This document shows positions 6,548 to 13,504 of a DNA stretch of 38,082 nt, piece by piece. Each line of letters starts with the position of its first letter. The stretch's first letter is position 1. The position numbers and the translations under genes are program-made. The notes beneath the pieces were generated by a model, which was not told the origin of the DNA, ran no database searches, and saw only the letters and a list, made by a program, of their open reading frames with translations. The stretch is taken from assembly GCA_014381545.1 (NCBI GenBank), contig JACNLL010000054.1, positions 1-38,082 of the forward strand, written 5' to 3'. Origin of the DNA: Candidatus Desulfaltia bathyphila (lineage in GTDB: Bacteria > Desulfobacterota > Desulfobacteria > Desulfobacterales > ETH-SRB1).

Positions 6548-7540
6548 ATGAAAAAAATCTGGGTAAAGGTGGACCCCTGGAATAAGAAAATTGTAACAAC
6601 CGCTCTTGAAGGTGGAGCGGACGGCATAATGGTTCCAAAGGGATATAGCAAAAAGGTCAAGGAGCTTGGCGTAATACAAACAATTTCAGAAGACGGCGAC
6701 TTAAAGCCTGGTAAGGATGTTCTCTTTTTTACAATAAAAAGCGGAAAGGACGAAGAAGAGATTGTTAAGCTCTGCAAGAATAAAAAGGTAATTCTTCAGT
6801 GCAGCGACTGGACGGTGATTCCTCTTGAAAATCTGATAGCAAAAGGGGCTGATGTAATAGCGCAGGTTCATAATTTTAAAGAAGCGCAGACAGCTCTCGG
6901 TATTCTGGAAAAGGGGGTAAACCATATACTGTTTCATACCACCAGCGTAATTGAGCTGAAAAAAACCCTTTCCATGATTAAAGCAGTTGAGGATAAAACC
7001 GCTCTTGAGGAGGCCGAGATTGTTGAAATAACTCCTGTTGGAATGGGGGACAGGGTGTGCGTGGACACATGCACATCAATGGATTCAGGCCAGGGGATTC
7101 TGGTTGGCAACAGCAGCAGCGCCTTATTTCTGGTTCATGCTGAAACTGTTTCCAATCCTTATGTTGCTCCAAGGCCGTTCAGAATAAATGCAGGGCCGGT
7201 TCATGCATACACAAGGGTTCCCGGCGGAAAGACCAGATACCTTTCAGAACTTTCAGCAGGAGATCACGTGTTAATTGTTGATTTTCAAGGAAATACATCT
7301 GTTGGCACTGTGGGGCGCTTAAAGATCGAAAAACGTCCTTTAATGCTGATAAGGGCGGTTGTCGGCGACCTGAAGATAACAACCATCCTTCAAAATGCGG
7401 AAACAATTCGGCTGACAAACCCAAAAGGCAAACCGGTATCGGTCGTCAGCCTTTTGCCGGGCGATAAGGTTCTCGTAGCAGTTGAGGAATGCGGCAGGCA
7501 CTTCGGTCACAAGATAGATGAAACTATAACGGAAAAGTAA
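6548..7540 (+). CDS. aroB': 3-dehydroquinate synthase II
   Basis: A 330-residue protein matching the archaeal-type DHQ synthase II (COG1465, PF01959). The N-terminal MKKIWVKVDPWNKKIVTTALEGGADGIMVP, the central VGMGDRVCVDTCTSMDSGQGILVG (about residues 164-187) and the RPFRINAGPVHAYTRVPGGKTRYLSEL block (about 215-241) are all family signatures. The enzyme oxidatively deaminates and cyclises ADTH to 3-dehydroquinate using NAD. It follows ADTH synthase by 13 bp and precedes pheA by 9 bp, so the two act consecutively in one operon. Length is normal for the family. It is unrelated to bacterial AroB. Confidence 0.93.
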   Translation: MKKIWVKVDPWNKKIVTTALEGGADGIMVPKGYSKKVKELGVIQTISEDGDLKPGKDVLFFTIKSGKDEEEIVKLCKNKKVILQCSDWTVIPLENLIAKGADVIAQVHNFKEAQTALGILEKGVNHILFHTTSVIELKKTLSMIKAVEDKTALEEAEIVEITPVGMGDRVCVDTCTSMDSGQGILVGNSSSALFLVHAETVSNPYVAPRPFRINAGPVHAYTRVPGGKTRYLSELSAGDHVLIVDFQGNTSVGTVGRLKIEKRPLMLIRAVVGDLKITTILQNAETIRLTNPKGKPVSVVSLLPGDKVLVAVEECGRHFGHKIDETITEK

Positions 7541-7549
7541 TGAAATATT

Positions 7550-8656
7550 ATGACAAATCCTGAAACAATAAAAACAGATGACTTAAATTTCGATATTGAT
7601 TCGATGAGAGCTTCTATAGATGAAATCGATACAGAACTTCTTGATTTAATTAACAAGAGGCTTTTACTTGCAAAGCAGATAGGGATAATCAAAAAGCAGA
7701 AAGGTGAAAAGGTTTTAGACACAGCTCGTGAAAGCAATATAATAAACAGGCTTTTAAGTTTAAACAAAGGCCCGTTGAGCAAGAAAGCGCTACATCATAT
7801 CTTTGCAGAGATAATCGCTTCATCCCGCGAAGTTCAAAAAAAGGAGATTATAACATACCTTGGCCCGGAAGCTACATTTACGCACATTGCGGCTGTGAAT
7901 CATTTTGGGCATACGGTTTCCTTTGTCCCGCAGGCCACCATCCGTGATATATTCGGCGAGGTGGAAAAAGGCGCCTGCGCTTACGGAGTCGTTCCTGTTG
8001 AGAATTCAATTGAAGGCACTGTCAATTATACTCTGGATCTTTTTTTTGAATCTGATCTAAAGATTTGCGCAGAGATATACCATGCAATTTTTCATGATCT
8101 GTTATCAAAAACAGATAGCTTGAAAGATATTACAAAAGTCTATTCCCATCCTCATGCATTTGCCCAGTGCCGCAGATGGATCGGAAAACATCTCCCTGAG
8201 GCTATACTTGAGGAATGCAACAGCACAGCTCGCGCTGCACAAAAAGCATCGGAAAATCCAGAATCGGCCGCAATCGCCTCCAGTGAAGCGGCGCAGATGT
8301 ACGGCCTGAATGTGGTTGCTTCCAGGATCGAGGATTTCTCAAGGAATGTAACAAGGTTTCTTGTTATCGGGCATGATGATATACACAGAACAGGAAATGA
8401 CAAGACCTCGATTATGTTTGTCACGGCTCATGTCCCGGGAGCGCTGTACAAAGTTTTAGAGCCTATAGCAGAATCCGGTATCAACATGGTAAAACTTGAA
8501 TCCAGGCCGACAAAATATGAAAACTGGAACTACTTTTTCTTTGTTGACATTGAAGGACATATCGAGGATCCCAATGTAAAAGAGACTGTGGAGAGGATGA
8601 AAAGACTTTGTATGTATATTAAGCATCTTGGTTCATATCCAAGGGCAAAGGGATAG
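7550..8656 (+). CDS. pheA: Bifunctional chorismate mutase/prephenate dehydratase
   Basis: A 368-residue P-protein. Residues about 15-95 form an AroQ-type chorismate mutase helix bundle (MRASIDEIDTELLDLINKR; LLAKQIGIIKKQKGE). Residues about 102-280 form the prephenate dehydratase domain (YLGPEATFTHIAA; VENSIEGTVNYTLDLF; NVTRFLVIG carrying the catalytic Thr-Arg pair). Residues about 285-365 form an ACT domain with GALYKVLEP and ESRP, the Phe-binding motifs for feedback inhibition. It converts chorismate to phenylpyruvate. It lies third in the aromatic operon; a 130-bp purine-rich repeat tract separates it from aroE. Confidence 0.95.
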   Translation: MTNPETIKTDDLNFDIDSMRASIDEIDTELLDLINKRLLLAKQIGIIKKQKGEKVLDTARESNIINRLLSLNKGPLSKKALHHIFAEIIASSREVQKKEIITYLGPEATFTHIAAVNHFGHTVSFVPQATIRDIFGEVEKGACAYGVVPVENSIEGTVNYTLDLFFESDLKICAEIYHAIFHDLLSKTDSLKDITKVYSHPHAFAQCRRWIGKHLPEAILEECNSTARAAQKASENPESAAIASSEAAQMYGLNVVASRIEDFSRNVTRFLVIGHDDIHRTGNDKTSIMFVTAHVPGALYKVLEPIAESGINMVKLESRPTKYENWNYFFFVDIEGHIEDPNVKETVERMKRLCMYIKHLGSYPRAKG

Positions 8657-8788
8657 AGGCCGGAGGACAGAGATCAGAAGTCAGAGGTCGGAAATCAGAG
8701 GTCAGAAGACAGAAGTCAGAAAACAGAAGACAGAAGTCAGAAAACAGAAAACAGAAGTCAGAAGTCAGAAGTCAGAGAACCGTGAACT
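8657..8788 (+). repeat. Degenerate 7-bp tandem repeats (CAGAAGT family)
   Basis: About 120 bp of variants of CAGAAGT, CAGAGGT and CAGAAAA repeated in register at 7-bp spacing, all purine-rich on the plus strand. It fills the pheA-aroE gap without a terminator. Repeats of this style are frequent in Desulfobacterales intergenic DNA (recollection). It may vary in copy number. Confidence 0.8.
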
Positions 8789-8809
8789 TTGAACCTGGAG
8801 AACATGCGA

Positions 8810-9628
8810 ATGATTGATTCAAATACATCTTTATATGCAGTGCTTGGAGACCCTGTATCTCACAGCTTAAGCCCTGTCATGCATAATAGCGCTTTTGTTC
8901 ACATAGGCTGCAACGGAGTATATCTTGCATTTAATGTAAAAGGCAGAGATCTGGCTTCTGCAATCAGTGGAATAAAGGCACTTGGCATAAAGGGCGCCAG
9001 CATCACAATACCTCATAAGGTAGAAGTGATGAAATTTCTTGATAATATAGATGAAAAAGCCGCAAAGATCGGCGCGGTTAACACCATCGTTAACAGGGCC
9101 GGCAAACTTTTCGGCTATAATACAGATTGTCTCGGCGCTACAAATGCATTATTGGAAAAGACAGGCATTAAAGATAAGGATGTGGTTATTTTAGGTTCTG
9201 GTGGGGCTGCGCGTGCAATAGGCTTTGGAATAGTATCAGAAGGTGGAAGATTGACGATATTAGGCGTTTTAAAAGATGAAGGAGAAAATCTGGCAAATGA
9301 CCTTGGGGTTAATTATTACCATCCTTCAGAGCTCAGGAATATTGATTGCAGTATACTGATTAATGCGACTCCTGTTGGTATGACACCAAACACAAAAGCA
9401 ATGCCAGTACAAAGAGAAGACTTAAACAAAGAGATGGTTGTCATGGATATTGTTTATAATCCAATAAAAACCTGTCTGTTAAAAGAGGCCGAGGACCTTG
9501 GCTGCATTACAGTAGACGGCGCTTCAATGTTTGTATATCAGGGAGCTGCTCAGTTTGAAATGTGGACCGGAGAAAAAGCGCCTGTCGATATAATGAGAAG
9601 GACTGTGCTGGATGTGCTCGGAAAATGA
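8810..9628 (+). CDS. aroE: Shikimate dehydrogenase
   Basis: NADP-dependent reduction of 3-dehydroshikimate to shikimate. Visible motifs are the substrate site SHSLSPVMHN near residue 16, SITIPHK with the catalytic Lys at about 65, NTDCLGA with the catalytic Asp at about 100, the nucleotide-binding VVILGSGGAARAIG at about 122-135, and NATPVGM near 184. Three starts are possible: TTG 8789, ATG 8804 and ATG 8810. The GGAG at 8797-8800 is best spaced (9 nt) for ATG 8810, giving 272 residues, a normal AroE length. The stop overlaps the aroA start (ATGA). Upstream lies the repeat tract. Confidence 0.95.
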   Translation: MIDSNTSLYAVLGDPVSHSLSPVMHNSAFVHIGCNGVYLAFNVKGRDLASAISGIKALGIKGASITIPHKVEVMKFLDNIDEKAAKIGAVNTIVNRAGKLFGYNTDCLGATNALLEKTGIKDKDVVILGSGGAARAIGFGIVSEGGRLTILGVLKDEGENLANDLGVNYYHPSELRNIDCSILINATPVGMTPNTKAMPVQREDLNKEMVVMDIVYNPIKTCLLKEAEDLGCITVDGASMFVYQGAAQFEMWTGEKAPVDIMRRTVLDVLGK

Positions 9629-10887
9629 TCAACATAAAATTGCAAAAGATAAAAAAGAGTGTTGAAGTCGCAGTTCCTGGATCAAAGAGCTATACCCACA
9701 GGATTCTTATTGCCGCAGCTCTTTCTGATGGAATCTGCACTCTGCAGAACTGCTTGAAAAGCAAAGATACTTTACTTACCCTGAACGCTCTCAGGCAACT
9801 TGGCGTCAAGGTAGAAGAACGTGATAACAGGCTAATGGTGCATGGGACAAATGGGGTGTTAAAGCCGTGCAGCTGTCCTGTTTATCTTGGAAACTCCGGA
9901 ACATCCATGCGTTTTTTAACCGGAGTGGCCGCGCTTGGAGATGGCATGTATACGCTTACAGGCACAGAGCGCATGTTTGAAAGACCTATTCAGGATCTTA
10001 TAGACGGTTTGAACCAGATCGGAGTTTTTGCCAGCAGCATTAACAAGAATGGATGCCCTCCTGTTGAGATAAGAGGGGGAAGAGTAAAGGGCGGCGCTTT
10101 ATCTCTGAAATGCAAAATAAGCAGCCAGTATCTTTCTTCGCTTCTTTTAATAGCGCCATATACACAGGAGGGCCTTGAAATAACGGTTACAGACGGACTT
10201 GTTTCCAAACCATATGTGGATATGACCATTGATATAATGACAAGGCTCGGAGTTAAGGTTGCGCGTGATGGATACAGGCGTTTTACTATCCATGGCCGGC
10301 AGGCATACCGGGCAGGTTCGTATGTGGTGGAACCGGATTGCTCGCAGGCAGGATATTTCTGGGCTGCTGCTGCTATAACCGGCTCAAGGATCAAGGTTAA
10401 AGGAATTACAAAGGCATCACGGCAGGGTGATGTCCGTTTTACAAAAATACTTGAAGCAATGGGGTGTAAGATATTTCACGAAAAGGACGGAATTGCCGTT
10501 TCCGGCGTGTCGCTTTCTGCTGTTGAGGTTGATATGGCGGACATGCCCGATATAGTTCCGACCCTGGCTGTTGTTGCGGCTTTTGCCAAAGGAACAACTC
10601 TTATAAAGAATGTTGCTCATTTGAAGGCAAAGGAGAGTGATCGCCTGGCCGCTGTGGTTAATGAGCTTTCAAAGATGGATATCAAAGCAAGCCCTACTGA
10701 TACCGGTTTAGCCATCAAGGGTGGCAGACCTTGCGGCGCCGTGATTGATACTTATGGCGACCATCGGATAGCCATGAGTTTTGCGATCGCGGGGCTCAGG
10801 GTTCCCGGCATTGTCATTAAAGACGAAAAATGCGTTGAAAAGTCTTTTCCTGATTTCTGGAATGTTTTTGAAGGCCTATATCTATGA
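9625..10887 (+). CDS. aroA: 3-phosphoshikimate 1-carboxyvinyltransferase (EPSP synthase)
   Basis: A 420-residue EPSP synthase. The start is chosen at ATG 9625, which overlaps the aroE stop (ATGA); the longer upstream frame would read through aroE. Motifs are VPGSKSYTHRILIAAAL at residues about 17-33 (PEP and shikimate-3-phosphate binding), LGNSGTSMRFLTG at about 91-103, ECSQAGYF-like PDCSQAGYFWAAA in the middle, KAKESDRLAAV near 333 and TYGDHRIAMSFAIAGL near 375. It adds the enolpyruvyl group to shikimate-3-phosphate. Tyr in KSYTHR replaces the usual Leu, Ala or Asn; other residues fit the family. The stop overlaps aroK (ATGA at 10884). Confidence 0.95.
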   Translation: MINIKLQKIKKSVEVAVPGSKSYTHRILIAAALSDGICTLQNCLKSKDTLLTLNALRQLGVKVEERDNRLMVHGTNGVLKPCSCPVYLGNSGTSMRFLTGVAALGDGMYTLTGTERMFERPIQDLIDGLNQIGVFASSINKNGCPPVEIRGGRVKGGALSLKCKISSQYLSSLLLIAPYTQEGLEITVTDGLVSKPYVDMTIDIMTRLGVKVARDGYRRFTIHGRQAYRAGSYVVEPDCSQAGYFWAAAAITGSRIKVKGITKASRQGDVRFTKILEAMGCKIFHEKDGIAVSGVSLSAVEVDMADMPDIVPTLAVVAAFAKGTTLIKNVAHLKAKESDRLAAVVNELSKMDIKASPTDTGLAIKGGRPCGAVIDTYGDHRIAMSFAIAGLRVPGIVIKDEKCVEKSFPDFWNVFEGLYL

Positions 10888-11399
10888 ACATATTTTTAAT
10901 AGGATATAGATGTACAGGCAAAACTTGTGTGGGAAAATTTCTTGCCAAGGCCCTTGGATGGTCATTTCTTGACGCTGATTTGGAACTGGTTGATAAGCAT
11001 GGTATGACAATCTCTGAAATTGTATCCAAAGAGGGATGGAGTTCGTTTCGCGAAAAGGAAAAAGCTATTGTAAAGAGGCTGAGCGTTCTTGATAAACATG
11101 TGATAGCAACAGGAGGCGGTGTAATCCTCGATATTGAGAATGTAGAGCAGATGAAAAAGAGCGGAACGATTGTCTGGTTGAAAGCAACGCCTGAGACTAT
11201 TAAAGAAAGGATTTTGCAGGATCAAAATACAGAAGAACTGCGTCCATCTTTAACATCAAAAGGCCTGGTTGAAGAGATCGAAGAGATTCTTTTGGACCGG
11301 AAGCCACTTTATGAAAGCGCAATGGATTTTTCTGTTGATACCGACAATCGCAGTATAGATGATATATGCAGGAGGATCATGGAGAAGTTGGGGGAGTAA
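10884..11399 (+). CDS. aroK: Shikimate kinase
   Basis: A 171-residue P-loop kinase. Walker A is GYRCTGKTCVGK (residues about 7-18), in which Cys-Thr replaces the usual Gly-Ser or Gly-Ala. The shikimate-binding Asp lies in SFLDADLELV (about 32) and Arg in FREKEKAIVKRL. VIATGGGVIL (about 73-82) is the Walker B-like shikimate contact, and RPSLTSKG carries the lid Arg. It phosphorylates shikimate with ATP. Its start overlaps the aroA stop by 4 nt and aroC follows 2 nt after its stop, so it is translationally tied into the operon. Confidence 0.94.
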   Translation: MNIFLIGYRCTGKTCVGKFLAKALGWSFLDADLELVDKHGMTISEIVSKEGWSSFREKEKAIVKRLSVLDKHVIATGGGVILDIENVEQMKKSGTIVWLKATPETIKERILQDQNTEELRPSLTSKGLVEEIEEILLDRKPLYESAMDFSVDTDNRSIDDICRRIMEKLGE

Positions 11400-11401
11400 A
11401 C

Positions 11402-12454
11402 ATGCCTGGAAACAGTTTTGGAAAATTATTTAGAATAACTACATGGGGCGAGTCGCATGGAAAAGGCGTCGGGGTTGTCGTTGACGGATGTCCGCCGAAG
11501 ATACCGCTTGATGAGGAGATCATCCAGAATATGCTTGACCGCAGGCGACCCGGCAGTTCGCCGGCCAGTACCGGCAGAAAAGAGCCGGACAGAGCTATTA
11601 TCATGTCCGGCCTGTTTGAAGGCGTGACAACCGGCACCCCTATAATGATTATGATTTACAATAAAGACGCGGATTCAAGAGCTTATGAGAAGTATGCGGA
11701 GCTTTTTCGGCCTGGTCACGGTGATATAACATATATGGCTAAATATGGAATACGGGACTGGCGAGGAGGCGGGAGGGCGTCTGCGCGGGAAACCGTGGCA
11801 AGGGTGGCTGCCGGAGCTGTTGCAAGGGCTATTCTTGACAGGGGAAAAATTAAGGTTGTTGCTTATACTATTGAGCTTGGCGAAGTAAAGGCTAAAAAGC
11901 GGGATCTTGGCGTGATTGACCGAAACATGTTTTGCTCTCCTGATATGGCTGCTGCTGAAAAGATGGAAAAACGGGTTATAAGCGTAAAAAAAGAGGGGGA
12001 TTCAATAGGGGGAATTGTGGAAATCCTGGTAAAAGGTAGCCCGCATGGTTTGGGAGAGCCGGTATTTGACAAGCTTGACGCAGACCTGGCAAAGGCTCTT
12101 ATGAGCATCGGCGCTGTCAAGGGGGTGGAAATCGGTTCCGGTTTTAAAGCCGCGGCAATGAAGGGTTCTGAAAATAATGACCCCATAACTCCCCGAGGCT
12201 TTTCCACAAACAATGCCGGCGGTATTCTGGCAGGCATATCCAATGGAGATGATATTATAATACGCGTTTCCGTTAAACCGATACCTTCTATCAGGATTGA
12301 GCAGGGTACAATCGACCGGTCAGGAAATCCAACAACCATTTCAACAAAAGGGAGGCATGATATTTCAGCAATACCGCGTATTAATGTTGTATGCGAGGCA
12401 ATGGTATCACTTGTGCTTGCCGATCATCTGCTAAGACAAAGGGCTATCCAATGA
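11402..12454 (+). CDS. aroC: Chorismate synthase
   Basis: A 350-residue chorismate synthase that eliminates phosphate from EPSP using reduced FMN. The start ATG 11402 follows GGGGGAG (11392-11398) and gives the standard N-terminus MPGNSFGKLFRITTWGESHGKGVGVVVDGCPP. Other signatures are the FMN and phosphate residues in DRRRPGSSPASTGRKEPD, HGDITYMAKYGIRDWRGGGRASARET (about 112-137) and GRHDISAIPRI near the C-terminus. No separate flavin reductase lies in the operon. Its stop overlaps the tyrA start (ATGA at 12451). Confidence 0.96.
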   Translation: MPGNSFGKLFRITTWGESHGKGVGVVVDGCPPKIPLDEEIIQNMLDRRRPGSSPASTGRKEPDRAIIMSGLFEGVTTGTPIMIMIYNKDADSRAYEKYAELFRPGHGDITYMAKYGIRDWRGGGRASARETVARVAAGAVARAILDRGKIKVVAYTIELGEVKAKKRDLGVIDRNMFCSPDMAAAEKMEKRVISVKKEGDSIGGIVEILVKGSPHGLGEPVFDKLDADLAKALMSIGAVKGVEIGSGFKAAAMKGSENNDPITPRGFSTNNAGGILAGISNGDDIIIRVSVKPIPSIRIEQGTIDRSGNPTTISTKGRHDISAIPRINVVCEAMVSLVLADHLLRQRAIQ

Positions 12455-13266
12455 GCAATATTACTATAGGCATAATAGGCGGGACCGGCAATATGGGTCG
12501 TTGGTTTAAGGATTTTTTTTCAAGGGCAGGGCATACTGTTTTGGTTACAGGGAGAAAAACGCCGGTTTCACCGTTGGATACAGCAAAAAAGAGCGATGTT
12601 GTGATCCTGAGTGTGCCCCTTGATGTTGCTATACGCCTTTCAGAGGAGATCGGGCCGATTTTAAGCCAGGATCAGCTTTTGATGGATTTATGCTCTCTCA
12701 AAGAAACTATTTTAAAAAGCATGCTGCGTTTTACGCAGGCTCAGGTTGTTGGAACACATCCTTTGTTCGGCCCTTTTACAGATTCGATAAAAGGGCAGAA
12801 TGTTATTGTATGCCCCGGCAGGGGAACCGGATGGCTCAAATGGCTGGAAGATGAGCTGCAGGCAAAAGGGGCCGTGGTTACCCGCATGGATCCGGTTACA
12901 CACGACAGGAATATGGCTGTTGTCCAGGGGCTTACCCATCTTTTAACTGTTTGCATGGCAAGAACTCTTCAGAAGATGAAAATGTTTCCTGATGAGCTGA
13001 TGTCCTGTTCAACCCCTGTTTTCAGGCTGAAAATCAATCTGATAGGTCGTCTTTTTTCGCAGGATCCAAGCCTTTATGCAACCTTGATCGGCGAAAACAG
13101 GCATGTTGAAGATGTGCTGGCAACCTTTGTGTCTGCCATGGACGAGGCAAAGGAATCACTTCTGTCTGGCCAGGAGGGCGGGGCCGTGGCTTTTCTGGAT
13201 GATATTCACGGCTTTCTTGGGGAGTTTTGTCAGGATGGCCTTAAAGAGAGCAATAAAATCTTGTAA
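12451..13266 (+). CDS. tyrA: Prephenate (or arogenate) dehydrogenase
   Basis: A 271-residue TyrA-family enzyme. The Rossmann motif IGIIGGTGNMGRWF (residues about 5-18), DVVILSVPLDVA (about 50-61), DLCSLKE (about 79), GTHPLFGP with the catalytic His (about 99-106) and VVQGLTHLLT (about 156-165) are all visible. It converts prephenate or arogenate towards tyrosine with NAD(P). It is the last gene of the operon: its start overlaps aroC and a terminator lies directly after its stop. No ACT domain is present, so transcription attenuation may be the main control of the Tyr branch. The sequence does not settle which substrate is used. Confidence 0.92.
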   Translation: MSNITIGIIGGTGNMGRWFKDFFSRAGHTVLVTGRKTPVSPLDTAKKSDVVILSVPLDVAIRLSEEIGPILSQDQLLMDLCSLKETILKSMLRFTQAQVVGTHPLFGPFTDSIKGQNVIVCPGRGTGWLKWLEDELQAKGAVVTRMDPVTHDRNMAVVQGLTHLLTVCMARTLQKMKMFPDELMSCSTPVFRLKINLIGRLFSQDPSLYATLIGENRHVEDVLATFVSAMDEAKESLLSGQEGGAVAFLDDIHGFLGEFCQDGLKESNKIL

Positions 13267-13286
13267 CCGTAAACGGTTACGTTTTT
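13263..13286. terminator. Terminator of the aromatic operon
   Basis: GTAACC (13263-13268) pairs with GGTTAC (13275-13280) across a 6-nt loop, followed by GTTTTT. It overlaps the tyrA stop and the stop of the small minus-strand gene. On the plus strand it ends the aroA'-tyrA operon. Confidence 0.75.
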
Positions 13287-13483
13287 CTCACATAACCCTC
13301 AAAGTCTTTTTCTAAAAGAAAACAAGATACCATTTCACTTACCTTGTCTGCAGTGTCGATACGATAAATCCCCTTTGCGTCACGGCCAGCCTTTTCTTTT
13401 GCCTTTTCAACAATCATCTCAAGGGATGCTGTCGTCATTTCAATATTAACGCGAACGGTAATGGTATCCTTTGATTCAGCCAT
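13277..13483 (-). CDS. Small conserved-looking protein downstream of glnD
   Basis: A 68-residue acidic/basic protein starting MAESKDTITVRVNIEMT, with a predicted beta-alpha-beta-alpha arrangement (TVRVNIEM; SLEMIVEKAKEKA; KGIYRID; VSEMVSCFLLEKDFE). I do not recognise a named family. A GAGAGGATAA-type Shine-Dalgarno (complement of about 13488-13497) precedes the ATG. It begins 21 bp after glnD ends on the same strand, so it is probably co-transcribed with glnD. This placement suggests, without proof, a link to nitrogen-signal processing. Confidence 0.65.
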   Translation of the reverse strand: MAESKDTITVRVNIEMTTASLEMIVEKAKEKAGRDAKGIYRIDTADKVSEMVSCFLLEKDFEGYVRKT

Positions 13484-13504
13484 TTTGTTATCCTCTCAGA
13501 ACTG

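Noticed and set aside
8657-8788. Possible CRISPR array in the pheA-aroE gap
   Set aside because: It is a 7-bp tandem purine repeat without spacers.
9562-9624. Longer N-terminus of EPSP synthase
   Set aside because: It would lie wholly inside aroE in another frame; the ATGA overlap at 9625 gives a normal EPSP synthase start.
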